DNA from: Tricholomella constricta
Taxonomy: Eukaryota; Basidiomycota; Agaricomycetes; Agaricales; Lyophyllaceae
Assembly (NCBI GenBank): GCA_013368375.1
Contig: JAACJP010000007.1
Coordinates: 372,001 to 436,000 of the forward strand
DNA: 64,000 nucleotides
Direction of reading: 5' to 3'
In this document: positions 1 to 10,719 of the stretch, one piece after another
How positions within the stretch are numbered: position 1 is the stretch's first letter
Layout of the letters: each line of letters opens with the position of its first letter
The notes under the pieces: model-generated
What the model saw: the letters and a program-made list of their open reading frames with translations, nothing else
The model's database searches: none
Told to the model about the DNA's origin: nothing
Program-made: the position numbers and the translations under genes

Positions 1-64
1 CTGCAGCCCAACGGGCGACGAAGCTGACAGAATCTTAGCCGACACAGGGCCTGCTGGTTGAAGC

Positions 65-958
65 ATGGCATCGCTTGAACCCCCAACACGACCGTACGTT
101 GCCATGGACGATTCAAGCCCGGTGGACTCTGCCAGCACAACCAAAACACATCTTGAGATGACAGAGGCGGGAACGAGCCCACGACTCATCGAGGCGCGGC
201 CAGCGGAACCTATTGCACACGACCCGCCGCTTTTACCTCCAAACAACGAGGATGTGACCCCACAAGTAGGAGAGAAGGCGAATGATGCTGTTGAAATTCC
301 AGGAACGGGAGCGGGAGAGGCACAGGTTCCGCAGACCCCGCAGGTCTTCATTACATTCCTTGTTATATCAGGGCGACGGAGGACGATGTCGTTTGAACCT
401 GAGACAACGCTGGGCCGGGTGAAGGAGCTCGTGTGGAATGCTTGGCCTACAGGTGTGTTTGCAGTGAGATTTTACTTGAGCGTGACTCGCTGATGCCTGG
501 AATACAGAGTGGGAGGACGAGCGCCCGTTTGCGCCATCTTACCTCCGTGTCTTGTACCTCGGGAAGATGCTCCAAGACGACGACACACTTGCTAGTGCGT
601 TATCTTCATTCTATATCGCGTTTTTTCCCGAATCCCAGCATTGAAGAGCGCCCTATATGCAAATTTAACTCACAAGTCGTTCGAACAGAATTGAAATTCC
701 CAGCACATACACTACAATCAACACCCGCACCCATGCCGACGATTGTGCATCTTTCTATCAGGCCACATGCTCTTCCCGGGGAGAAAGACTTAAAGAAGAA
801 ACGGAACAGGAATAGGGCCAGCGATGGTAATTTTTTTGTCTCTTGGCAGGATTCAAGATCTAATGCACCACCTTGAACCAGGGAACACCCAGCCTTTCGC
901 AGGTAGCGGAAGGGAGGAGACCACTGGGACGGGCTGCTGTGGCTGTATTATCTGTTGA
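65..958 (+). CDS. UBL3-like membrane-anchored ubiquitin-fold protein
   Basis: Four exons read continuously: 65-452, 508-594, 689-826 and 903-958, giving 222 aa. The first ~95 residues are Pro/Glu-rich and low complexity. A ubiquitin-like fold follows, starting near residue 96 (VFITFLVISGRRRTMSFEP) and continuing across the first intron through the YLRVLYLGKMLQDDDTL stretch. The protein ends in CCGCIIC, a cysteine-rich tail with a CaaX-like last four residues. This is the layout of UBL3/MUB proteins, which are prenylated and/or palmitoylated, sit on membranes and recruit ubiquitin-conjugating enzymes or sort cargo. The last exon is only 56 nt and supplies the lipidation tail, so a model missing it would lose membrane anchoring. 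Fold and tail are visible; the exact role is inferred from the family. Confidence 0.85.
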
Positions 959-2359
959 GCTTTTCTGGGTGTCCCAAGTGAGTTAATCGGCAATCTTTAC
1001 GTCCCTGCACGCCCATTAACGTATCCCCCTAATTCTGTTCAACCAGCCGCTGTTCCTCATCAACAAATCTCCTGCCAGTTGTCGCAATGCTTCTCGTCTT
1101 ATTTATTCTCGGTTCGGCATCTCTAAACCTCAGGACGCACCGCGGCGTCGTGATACACTCTCTCATCTCTTCACAACAAAATTACCGTCCCCTGTCATTA
1201 TCGGCGTTCACTATCTCGGCCTCTATATCGTTGTGGCCATCATATACAGACATCAGCCCGGCCTAAATCACTCACTCACTTTTGGCTCTCCTCGTATGTT
1301 CTCTACCTCCGTACCATAAATCATATTAAACTAATGTCTCGACTCCCATTTTGAACAGACCAGCAATTAAAAATTCTATCCACGTTTCGAGATGTCGGTA
1401 TAAATTCAAACGGACTCCGCCTGTCGTCACATCATCCTCTCCGCCTTATACGTTACCTCCCCTCTTCATTGCGATAATGCCAACGGTTACCCTCTTTCGA
1501 CGGCGTGCTTCTTTCTTCTGGTCAACATCTACTCACCCCAACGATACTTCATGTGATTTATGTCCCTTTTCTAAACTTGATCCTCTCTTCTTCTGACGGT
1601 GTTACTTACTTACGATATTCACTCCTTGGCACTTGCTGTCTCTCTGTATCTGCATTTGTACATTACCTCAAAACCCACTCCTTTTCACAACCCCGCTAAT
1701 GGCGGGCGCATGCATGCTCGCATGCTTTTCGGGTCAAGTAGAACACAGCTGCGCAACTAACTGTTCGTGTGTTCATGGTGGATGGTTGTTATGCTTCGTT
1801 CGTTCCCCGAATGAGGCTGACGTCAGTCCCATCTCGGACATGCAGAGGATGAGCTGTTCTATTTATATAGACATCACTTTCTTTACCAAGTACCGCCCGC
1901 GTTCGACCCCCGGCTGCGGTTTGATATATATCATCTACGTTAGAGACAAACTCTGACGAAACTGCATGAAACACTGCTCTACACTAGGTAAAAATATCTC
2001 TGATTTAGTGGTACCTTCGGCGTCGCGTGCGTCGTCGACATGTCACCTCCAGAGTTCGCGCCCAAAAATCCTTGGACAATCATCAATATCTCTCAGTCTC
2101 CCGAATCAGGAAATCGACACATCTGTATTTTGAATCTACGTGGGTTTGGGATATCGAAGCAAGCAAGCAAGTTCCGCATTTTTGATTGCGTTCATCCACT
2201 GGGCCCCGTATCAGATCAGATGTGCAGGTGAAGTCGTTGACGTCTTCGAAGCATTAATAAGTGGTAGAATTTTCTGTTCCAAATAACTATGTCAAGTGTC
2301 CGCCGCAGGCACAAATAAGCTACCGAAATATCCTCGTCGATGCTCCCAATGACTCCTCA
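959..2359. other. Intergenic region, no gene recognised
   Basis: The 3' flanks of the UBL3-like gene (rightward) and the RTA1-like gene (leftward) face each other here. Short open frames exist, including 63 codons at 2040-2231, but none shows a family motif or convincing splice continuation. Composition is AT- and pyrimidine-rich in places, as expected for untranslated and terminator sequence. Confidence 0.6.
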
Positions 2360-3765
2360 CTACGCAGCTTCCCGGAGTTTTATATTGATCGCCTCGCTAC
2401 TATGTAGACTATCATCGCTCGAAAGATAGACGCCGGGATGCACAAAGTTCATCGTGTAAATGGCAAGGACGACCATGGCACCGTCAAGGACGTCTACGCA
2501 AAAACCTCATGAGCAAAATTCCATCAGTTGATTTTTCCTTCTCAGCTGTGACGCACTGAAGTATAATTCTGTAGAAATGATCCTGCCTGACCACCCATCC
2601 GACAGCTCGATGGTACGATAGATAGCCCTATTCATTTTCGGATCAGAGAGCAAGCTCAGATGATGGACGCAAAGTAATAAAGAAACATACCGAATGAACA
2701 AGCATACTGTGCTGAACGCAAGCGCCATTGACATGATCTTGAGCTTTTGTGTCATATGGGGCCTTCCAAAAAGTGAAGGATCCTTGCTATCTCGCCTGGA
2801 AGAGAAGGGCTTGTCTTTGAAGTAACGCACGAAGAACTCGATCGCCAGGCATGCGTATACCGCGATCGTTACTATAAGTCGGTTAGAGACGTCGAGATGT
2901 ATTGAGTACATGCGATGGACTTGCCAAGTTGGAAGACAATGCCTGCGAGCATAACGTTTCCGCCCTTGCGCTGGGGTTAATCACGAGAGAAATCATTGAT
3001 TATGAAATAGCATACTTGATTGGGATTGGTCGAAGACGACGCTGCCATCCCCCCTCCAGTTCCTTGTATGACCAGCGAGATAAAGTCCTGTCGAGGAAGG
3101 AGTCAGTCGACAGACTAGAGCTGTGTCTGAGAATACTACTTACGCAAGTACAGAACACGATGGTATCTGTGAACAAATCATGATCAACATATCGAGTCAA
3201 ACAAGAAGAAATACGTGAGCATACACCAGCGTGGAGGAAGCCTACTATAAGCTGTGCCCAACTTCCGGACAATGCGACCCAGTATGATGAAGTTGGCAGC
3301 AACCAAAGGCGTAGGAGCCAAAATCGTCGCACAAATTCTGTTCACTGGATGTTAAAAATTTGAGGAAAACGGCAGGATTAGGATGTGCACGAACTGAAGC
3401 ATGAATGCGTCCGAACTGGAAGGAATGAAGCTGCTCCAGAGCCGCCCACACCAGCCTGCCACCTCGACGGCGCCACAGATGCATATTGTGGGGAAGAGCC
3501 ACCACATGCGGGAGCGCAGCATAGCTTGAATTATGTGTGTTACTGAAAGGTCGCGACTGTTAAGTTTAGAAGCGATGCTGATCGAGGGAATTTTGCTTAC
3601 TAGTCGAAAAGGTGTAGAGGACGACGAAGATGGTCGCCACCGTACGGGAGGGAACGTAATTATAGGGCGATGGCAAAGCTGGATCCTGATAAACATCTGT
3701 TTGTTATCACTTTTTAGCAGAAAAAAATAAGAAAGAAGAAGACCGCGCGCACCGAGAGCCGACAT
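2360..3765 (-). CDS. RTA1-like multi-pass membrane protein
   Basis: Ten exons on the minus strand: 3765-3753, 3696-3601, 3542-3395, 3337-3225, 3166-3144, 3087-3016, 2970-2925, 2871-2691, 2627-2557 and 2493-2360; 298 aa. Family hallmarks are a MWWLFPTICICGAVEVAGW helix, ICATILAPTPLVAANFIIL, the GTGGGMAAS segment, and YRTIELSDGWSGRIISTE before the last helix, giving about seven membrane spans. RTA1/RTM1-family proteins are fungal plasma-membrane proteins linked to lipid translocation and resistance to toxic small molecules; the substrate here is unknown. The first exon is only 13 nt and exon 5 only 23 nt. The intron after exon 7 uses a GC donor (GCAAGT), needed to keep the family's QLVTIAVY junction in frame. 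The divergent neighbour is the ATL gene. Confidence 0.85.
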
Positions 3766-5134
3766 CCTGCGTCGACGTTGAAGGAATCTTCGTTTGTGTT
3801 TTCAGTGTGAACCCTCGGTCCTTTAAATAAAAGTTGCATCGAACACACAGTCCAAGCGGATAGGCACGAAACCGCTTGTTATCCGCAGTTCTGCTGCGTC
3901 ACGGAAAATCAGTACCATTTTGCCACATGCAGTCGTGAATGATGGCTGCGGTGATGCACTCCTGACTGCGGTGGTTCTTTTTGACCGAATGAAGGAACGA
4001 AATCCGTCGTCGATAACACCCTGGACAGCTTTCGAAGTTACGGGGTTAAACGAACGGAATCGGTCGTCCAGTGACACCCTGGACGTTTAAGACATGGGGA
4101 TGAACTCCAACTTCTGGGTATTGTAACGTGGATAAACGATGTGTCGAGGCCCGATATTTGGACGCGGTTGTCCGATCTAAGTCGCATGTGAAAGAGGCGG
4201 ACATGCAAAGATAGTTTATGATAGCCGCCCAGCAGTTTTCGAGGCACAAGGTGACATAGTCCTCAAAAGAAATAGAATTCAACGCGCGATCAAACATACA
4301 GTGATGCTCATTTAAATTTCAAGCGGGCGCGGAAAAACCGCGAAGACACGTCGAAGGGATTTACCATGCCCTTAGCGGTCAATCGTCCCGCTTGGCAGTG
4401 AACACTGCGCAAAAAATGCGATGGCAGCCTGTAATAAAACATCGATGATCAGCAATTATGCGATGATGACTTGGCCGCAGCAGGAGAAAGGGATGGCTCA
4501 GATGTGCTATATGATCTCTTAAACAATATGCCGAATTGACAACTGTTTCGTTGCGATTCTGATTGAATCGTCTTCGCCGGATGGGTGATTGTATGCGAAG
4601 GGTGTCACTCACCAACGACTATTCATACAGTTGATCTCGACGTCGGAGTGCCTGGGAGGACATTGTGAGGGGCCGAATACGGCACTCCATCGGATCCGGC
4701 AAATCTACAATGGTTAGAATCACGCCACGAATGTGAAAGAGACAGCAGGGACAGTGAAGAACGAAGAAAGAAAATCATCATAGGCGTAGCACAAGAGTAC
4801 CAAAGTTAAAAATGTAACACCTCTGGTAAGGAACTCCACTCCAAATCAAACGACCGCGCATAGGCGAGAGTGCGCTCCAGCTGAGGGGCCAAATATCCGT
4901 CTGGGACCCGCTGTAGACTCCTGCGAGCAGAATGAGTTGTCATTCGCAGGGGGACAATAATGCGAGTCCGGGAAATGAGTGGGGAACGAAAAAAAAATCA
5001 GGCTGCTTATAAGGGATTTAACACGTGATCGCGCTTGGCCCTATTTGGCAAGGGCTTTGAACGTCGTGTCGCGATGTCGCTCCCGTACTTAGTTGCACCG
5101 CGCCTAGCAGGACATTCAAGCGTCCTAGGACGCA
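3766..5134. other. Divergent intergenic region with a short imperfect direct repeat
   Basis: This separates the divergently transcribed RTA1-like and ATL genes. No gene was recognised. Around 3997-4086 a ~35 bp segment ending in ACACCCTGGAC occurs twice, about 56 bp apart, with several mismatches. A TTATAA at about 5008 lies ~125 bp before the ATL start and could be its TATA element. Confidence 0.5.
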
Positions 5135-5722
5135 ATGGATATCGCCGAATTTCACGCTGCAGTGAGTCGTCATATGTACTTTATAAATGAGGACACACTA
5201 ATACTTTCCGTCAACAAAGGTTTACGAGACAGTCCGTTTGATACCTCCATGTCGAGTCACCAGTTACGGTACGCGTCTGGAATAAACACTTTGGCTCAAG
5301 AAAAAATCAATTTTCTCAACAAGGGCATATCGCGAAGCTAATAGGGATGCCCCGTCATTCACGACACGTCGGCCAGGGTGTGTACTGATCCCAACACACC
5401 GCATCGTACAGCTCTAGTAACAATGGACACAGCTCTTAAATTTCTTTCGCCGGATACAAACCCACCTGTACCCTGGTACCGCGTGATAGGTGCCTCAGGG
5501 GCAATTTCGTCTCGTGGACCTGGCACTCGAGGCGCCGAGCGCCAACGAGATGAGCTCGTCGCAGAAGGCATTGAGGTGACTGTTGGTCGGACCGGTGATA
5601 TGAGGGTCGACTTCAGGCAATGGGGGTGGTTCCCGCAGCCAGGGACGGTGGCGATAGGTGCTACCACCGCAACGAACCCAGCACAAGGGTCGAACTCTGA
5701 TTTAGAGGCCGAGGCAGAATAA
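5135..5722 (+). CDS. atl1: Alkyltransferase-like protein (ATL), DNA alkyl-lesion recognition
   Basis: Four exons (5135-5161, 5220-5268, 5324-5377, 5433-5722) give 139 aa. The fold matches the C-terminal DNA-binding domain of O6-alkylguanine-DNA alkyltransferase: TSYGHIAKLIGMPRHSRHVGQ is the helix-turn-helix with the base-flipping Arg, followed by VPWYRVIGASG where methyltransferases have the PCHRV active site. The acceptor cysteine is replaced by Trp, the defining feature of ATL proteins. These bind O6-alkylguanine without repairing it and pass the lesion to nucleotide excision repair. The GWFP motif near the end is also typical. The last ~25 residues are acidic and poorly conserved in style. 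The gene converges with the DUF2470 gene. Confidence 0.9.
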
Positions 5723-5893
5723 CCTCCCACACAGAAAGCGGAATCGGAATCAGAATGAGGAACGTTCTGTTCCGTGGTCGTACAATGAATTGGGACATCG
5801 CAGCATCGTGAAAGCGGGCAAATACACACAACAAGGACAGATCACAGCTCACACGATTCCGATAAGAAAACAACCATGGCACCGTGTAAGTCC

Positions 5894-6726
5894 TTATTCC
5901 ACCTTCATCACGGAATCAATCCGGGCGGCTTGGATGCGTTTTCGAAGGTCTTTCCAGATAGGAAAACCAAATACCAGGGTGCTGAGCAGGTAGGCAGCCT
6001 GAGCGACGAATGTTTGTGTCAAACAACCGATGGACACAAATCATTCGAACCGGAATGCTTACGCCAGTGAAGAAGCCTGTTTGATGTCTCCGGCATAATG
6101 TAGTCGTGTAGATGCTTTCTAAGGCGTGCACCACGCCTGTCGTATATACGGCCCAGTTGATTGGAGTGGGACCAAAGACAGAATGGACATATCGTGCGGG
6201 TTCATAGAGAGGGGAGCTTCCGTCTTTTGGCGCCAGAAAGAAATAGAGTAGTGCTCCCACAACAATGCCTGGCCCGAGGGCGTCCGATGGGAGTCGGAAG
6301 GTGGTGATTTTGGGAGCCTTGATCTAAACGAGGCGTGAGTGAATAGAGTGGCTTGAAGTCATTGAGTTGGAAGACTGACCATCCCAAGCTTTTCGTGCGC
6401 AATAGCCTTCATTTCCAGAAGTCGAGGTTTCACGTCTTCATAGCCGTTTAAGGGTGGTTCGATCGGGATGCGCACTTCCTTCTTTGTCCCAGCTTTCATG
6501 GTGCAGGTCAATGTCATTCCCTTCATACGAGTATCTGCGCATGAATGACTCGATAATTCAGGCGGGACCAGGACGTACTGACCTTTGAATCAATGCTCGT
6601 CATTTCAGCACTGGTTATAGGTTCTGTGACTTTTCCAAACCATTTCGCGTACGCGACCAAGGTGTCGGGGTGGCTGGACATATACATCCGTAGGAACCCC
6701 GACTTCTCGGCGACAGGATCAGACAT
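5894..6726 (-). CDS. DUF2470 / DUF4499-type membrane protein
   Basis: Four exons on the minus strand (6726-6579, 6534-6380, 6323-6063, 5998-5894) give 222 aa. Residues ~10-90 resemble the DUF2470 fold found in haem-utilising and FMN-binding-like proteins (FLRMYMSSHPDTLVAYAKWF, then MTLTCTMK and the GYEDVKPRLLEMKAIAHEKLG helix). Residues ~115-215 hold three to four hydrophobic segments of the DUF4499 type (GIVVGALLYFFLAP, INWAVYTTGVVHALES, AYLLSTLVFGFPIW). Such proteins are common in basidiomycetes but have no assigned function. The first intron donor is ambiguous: GTACGT at 6578-6573 keeps the frame and inserts a few extra residues compared with relatives; the upstream GTCAGT does not. Confidence 0.7.
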
Positions 6727-8118
6727 GGTGGTAAGAACAAAGACGAGTCGGTGTCGAGGGCAACCTCAAGGCGGCAACCTGTCCTTCGGCAAGAATCTCA
6801 TCATGAAAGGGTGCGTGCGAGACGGGCCTCGGACAATTCCCGGCCCGCTCATTGGTTCCCGCAGCGCCCACTTGGTGCCAAGCTGCGTAGCCTTTTTCTT
6901 CGTTGAATGAACTCCTTGTTCATCTATGTGGGGATGAAGAGATGCTCTGATATCGTCTGTACGTCGCGCCTGACATTCACAGGGGCCTTTGAAAGCACTC
7001 GAAACCGCAGTTGTCCCAATGCTTGGCGTGTTTTTCGTTATCTGGTGCGTATAATGCACTAACGATCACCACAGATCTTAAACAGGGTGCGAACCTCCGC
7101 TTTGCTTTCCGTCAGCGAAGGAAGTCTCTTCCCTTGGTCAATTTGTGGCGCCAGGCTCCCCACGTCCCCTTCGGCTCTTCCTTCTTTTTCCAATCGGATG
7201 CCCAGATCTGTGGTATTGTGCGCCGGCTACTCTTGGACATTCTTATTTCCATTCAGTCGCCCTGAGCCCAATGTTCCATCAAGGTCAACAAGTGGACATT
7301 TGTAGACAAGTACTACTGCGCGACTCTGAGCCGCGATGAGCGCTATGGGCTCTAGACGAACTGTACCCATCCTCTCACATCGAAATACCTGGCCATTGAG
7401 CATGTTTGGGACGTTACATCCCAGCTGAGACCCCACCTCCCTGTCTGCTTTCGCGAGCGCTCGATTCGTCAACGAATAACCGGTGGTACTTTTCTCATGC
7501 GGCAACGATGATCACACTATCATATTTCCTTCAAATAAGTTTTACCCATCCTGCTTGCATGTAATCGACCGTAACTGGACGTCACGCAAAGGTTCACTGC
7601 GCTCCTTTGGTGGCGCATGTTCATTGACGACTCAGCTACGGCGAACCTTTCTCGACAAGACGTTCCTTACTCGTTCTTTATCTCTTTGCCTTCCTACGAG
7701 GGTGTCGCTTCTTCTGGCTGATAAAAAAAGACTTGGATGCAGCGTAGTATGTCTACTTCAGCCACCTATCATTTCGTGATAATTGACGAAGAGCCCATGC
7801 CACCCAACCTTTCTTTGCTGCCAATTATGTGTGCCCGGACCATGCTTGTAGTAGTCACTATTTGCCCTACAGCTCGCTGACGTCACAGGTTCACCTACAG
7901 CCGTTGTCCATCCGCCATCAATACGAGTCTGTGCATTCGACAAAGCGGATGGTCTTGATGTATATCCTGGCGCGGATGCCCTGCCATTCGCGCCTCATGC
8001 TAGTTCCGGTACGTCCATAACCCTGTCTGTTCCACTTGAACCAGCGTAGAGGAGAACTACGGACCCCATTAGGAGATACGGCACTGCACGACATCATACA
8101 TGCCAATGAATCCTGAAT
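6727..8118. other. Gene-free region between the DUF2470 gene and the retrotransposon
   Basis: No coding region was recognised on either strand. Several 60-100 codon frames overlap each other on both strands without motif or splice support. The sequence ends at the TCGG target duplication of the retrotransposon. Confidence 0.5.
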
Positions 8119-8122
8119 TCGG
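8119..8122. repeat. Target-site duplication TCGG, left
   Basis: TCGG directly precedes the first LTR and is repeated at 31929-31932 directly after the last LTR. This indicates that the whole tandem array behaves as one insertion. Confidence 0.7.
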
Positions 8123-9096
8123 TGATAGTGCTAGAAGGCCTGTAGATGCTGTACGCAACAACAAAATAACTAACAACTATAGGGGCGAGAAGTGTTAAAA
8201 GTTCCCAAACACGCAAGTGTGCAGGGCTTAAAAGGATGGTTTGGACAAAGATAAAGACGACCCGATTCGATATTAGTCGAACCGACGACGACGCGACGAG
8301 CGCGATAGTATGCGATAGTTCCCAGCTGGAACTGGTCGGCGACGCGACTTTCGGTGTCGGTCGTGCGACAGCGAGACGAACGAGGTTAATACGGAGAACT
8401 CACGGGTTCGGGCGACGAATACGAGGTAACAGAGACGGCGGTTACGAGCTTTACGATGGCGGCGGCGGTTTATACGGTGGTAACGGGGCAGAGACGACGG
8501 GGTCGACGGTTTTGAGCTATTAACTCTGAACGTGAGGGAAAATACGGGCTATAATTCACTGGGGGGGGCTCTAGGTACTACATGGGATTGTTTTAAGTAG
8601 TAAGGTCAAATCACCGTCTCTTTAGTGCAACCATGCGGACGTTTCGCGTTAGGTTGTCGCCAAGCCTGGTACCGCGCGGTGCGTTTCTGAGGACAAGTCG
8701 GGTGTGGCGCATTTCGGAGCGGATACCAGTGTCGGATTGGATACGTCGTCAGGGAAGTCGGTGATTACGGGACTCCGTGAGTTAGTCGGACCTGTGCCGT
8801 GAATAGGAGACGGAATGGCTTTGTCGTTAAATGCGTCATGGGTAAGACGCCAAGTCGGGTGTTTGACGTTTGTAGGCGAACGTGCGTAGTCGCTTGGCGA
8901 CTACACGGTTACTCCGATCCCCGGCGCCCGAGAGCGAGGTCGGCCGAATTGAATGGGTCGCGTTCGGTCAGGAGTCGGTCGGTGAGTGGATTGGCGAGTC
9001 GGTCGGCGAGTCAGTCGGTGTTGTCGTGTGCGTTCGTGGGTGGTTTACTGTGGTCGGAACTTCGAATCGGTGGCCGGCCGAAGAGGGTGCATATCA
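8123..9096 (-). repeat. LTR 1 (3' LTR of unit 1)
   Basis: 974 bp. It differs from the other two copies at 8711 (A instead of G). On the minus strand it holds TATAAA at 8474-8469, putting U3 on the right and R/U5 on the left. Near its right end (about 8964-9020) is a cluster of GTCGGTCGG-like repeats rich in CGG triplets. Antisense gene A of unit 1 starts 170 bp beyond its right edge, so this LTR may also drive antisense transcription. Confidence 0.93.
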
Positions 9097-9110
9097 TCTC
9101 CTCCTTACTT
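9097..9110 (-). promoter_or_regulatory. 3' polypurine tract, unit 1
   Basis: On the minus strand AAGTAAGGAGGAGA runs directly into the LTR's first TG. It is the only purine run abutting the 3' LTR and has the expected position of the plus-strand DNA primer. Confidence 0.8.
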
Positions 9111-9116
9111 GAATTA

Positions 9117-9134
9117 CCGACTGTCCCCAGTCGG
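9117..9134. promoter_or_regulatory. Hairpin upstream of antisense gene A, unit 1
   Basis: CCGACTGTCCCCAGTCGG is a perfect 7-bp inverted repeat around TCCC, 132 bp before the gene A start. An almost identical sequence precedes gene B. It also contains everted CCG/CGG triplets, the half-site type of Zn2Cys6 regulators. The unit 2 copy is at 20533-20550. Confidence 0.5.
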
Positions 9135-9265
9135 CTTCCGGTACCGGATCGGCGTCTTAGTTGGCATGGTGTTGTACGGAGCGGTGGAGAGGGGGTGGCG
9201 GTGCGTGCGGCCCTGCAGTACGATTCGGTTTTATACGTCGTCCGTTCGTGGTCGTCTTTATTACA

Positions 9266-10278
9266 ATGTCTCGCCCTCCTACCGATTTTGGGAAGGTCGT
9301 CTGGAACCTCGACGATGACTGGGTCGCCTGGCGTTCGCTCCCTATCGACACTGGTCGTGAAGAGTGTACTGCTCTCATCGAGAACATCCTGGATGGTATC
9401 GAAGCGTTACGTAGCCAGGACGCGGCGTCTGAGCGGTGGGAGTGGCCCAACGAGGACGCTGCGTTTACCGACCTATGGGCGATCATTTCGCACGACGCTG
9501 AGTGGTCCGCTCGCTTTAGAGATTGGAGTCCCGAAGTACGTCTAGGCGCTTGTTTCGCTGTTCCATCGTGGTCCGATCGACGTCCTTATTTCGTTCTTTT
9601 TAGGACGATTATACGCGCCGCCGTCGTGAGCGGCGACTCCGTTTGGCGGATGCTGCAGATAAGGCGGTACACGAGGAAACTGTCCGCGTTGCGACTTCAC
9701 CTATTGTTCGTAAGCGTAGGCGAAGCCTCGTTGATGACGAGAGCCAGGAGTCGGGGGTTCCAGAGGGTTTGTGTGATGGGTATGCGGAGGCCGAGGCACT
9801 CTCTGGAGAGGTATCCTCGGTCCGGCGTCGCGACCTGGTGGCTATCGCTCGCCGTCTAGCAGTGGAACAAGTCGCCGATTTCCCGTCGGCGGTCTCCAAC
9901 ATCCCTAGTGCTGAAGACTCGCATGAGTCTAATTCTGTGCAACCCTTGTCGGCTGTGTCGCGCTTCGGTCTCTCCGACGTCGATCGTGCCCTGTCCACCC
10001 GTCGGTTCCTTCTACAGTCTTTGATTCGGGAATCCCATGTCCTTGAGTCGCGGCGAGAGGTCCTACGATTGTCCGTCCGACAGCTCTATCAGCAGGTTGT
10101 GGCGACGTCGACCGCCTTAGACGTACTCCGAGCGCGCCGTATCGAGTTAGTCGGTGAAGGTTTAGGGGACGGCCTGGAGAGCGGGTTTGAAGATCGTGGT
10201 CGGGATGGTAGACTCGGAGACGATGGTGACGAAGGCGACAGTGTCGCAGAGGGTGGGGACGTTGGCGACAGTGTCTGA
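9266..10278 (+). CDS. Antisense accessory gene A, unit 1 (retroelement-borne, unknown function)
   Basis: Plus-strand gene inside the element, opposite to gag-pol. Two exons, 9266-9535 (270 nt) and 9604-10278, with a 68-nt GTACGT...TTTTAG intron in phase 0; 314 aa. Exon 1 encodes a Trp-rich N-terminal domain (DDWVAWRSLP and LWAIISHDAEWSARF). Exon 2 opens with Arg-rich runs that could be nuclear-localisation signals (about residues 95-104 and 126-130). Residues ~215-275 look like an amphipathic helix or coiled coil, followed by an Asp/Gly-rich tail that falls in the first copy of a 110-bp tandem repeat. It is a paralogue of gene B with the same exon 1 length and intron phase, but lacks B's Zn2Cys6 cluster. 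I recognise no known family; the shared architecture suggests a nuclear, perhaps regulatory, protein. Confidence 0.75.
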
Positions 10279-10407
10279 TGCCCTGGGGCGTCGACTCTGA
10301 AGATCGTGGTCGGGATGGTAGACTCGGAGACGATGGTGATGAAGGCGACAGTGTCGCAGAGGGTGGGGACGTTGGCGACAGTGTCTGATGCCCTGGGGCG
10401 TCGACTC
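10188..10407 (+). repeat. 110-bp tandem duplication at the end of gene A, unit 1
   Basis: Two 110-bp copies (10188-10297 and 10298-10407) differ at one noticed base (GGTGACG versus GGTGATG). The first copy encodes the C-terminal tail and stop of gene A; the second lies in its 3' region. The unit 2 copy is at 21604-21823. Confidence 0.9.
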
Positions 10408-10576
10408 TTCTTAGTTGAGTCGCCAATACCTACGTATCTTGTGTGTGTCGGTCTCGAAGTTGCGTCCGACTGTTATTGTCGGTCGGTTGGTGTCGCGCTC
10501 TCTACCTTTGGGGATAATGTGTGATCGGTGCCCGTGGCTTTGATGGTCCATGTGGGCGCCATGTGGGCGCCACGTC

Positions 10577-10590
10577 TCTCCTCCTTACTT
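10577..10590 (-). repeat. Internal copy of the polypurine tract before gene B, unit 1
   Basis: Exact copy of the 14-nt 3' tract, 143 bp upstream of the gene B start. A hairpin copy follows at 10597-10614, one base different from the gene A hairpin. The block therefore duplicated together with the A/B gene. The unit 2 copy is at 21993-22006. Confidence 0.75.
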
Positions 10591-10719
10591 GGCATGCTGA
10601 CTGTCCCCAGTCGGCCCGTGGTCTGGGCTGGACGCGTGTGTGGCGTGGGTGCGTGGCAGTGCCAAAGATTTGGCGTCGCGTCTGTTGGTTCGACTTCTCC
10701 CTTTTGTTATTTGCACTCT

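Noticed and set aside
1885..1925. tRNA-like GTTCGACCC segment
   Set aside because: No matching T-stem, anticodon arm or acceptor stem could be built around it; no tRNA gene was found elsewhere by eye.
8236..8523. 95-codon plus-strand frame in each LTR
   Set aside because: It crosses the minus-strand TATA box, starts opposite the gag N-terminal coding region and has low-complexity Gly/Arg content; no splice link to genes A or B was found.
8799..9545. 248-codon plus-strand frame running from the LTR into gene A
   Set aside because: It overlaps gene A in another frame, has Arg/Ser-rich shadow composition, and offers no motif or splice support.
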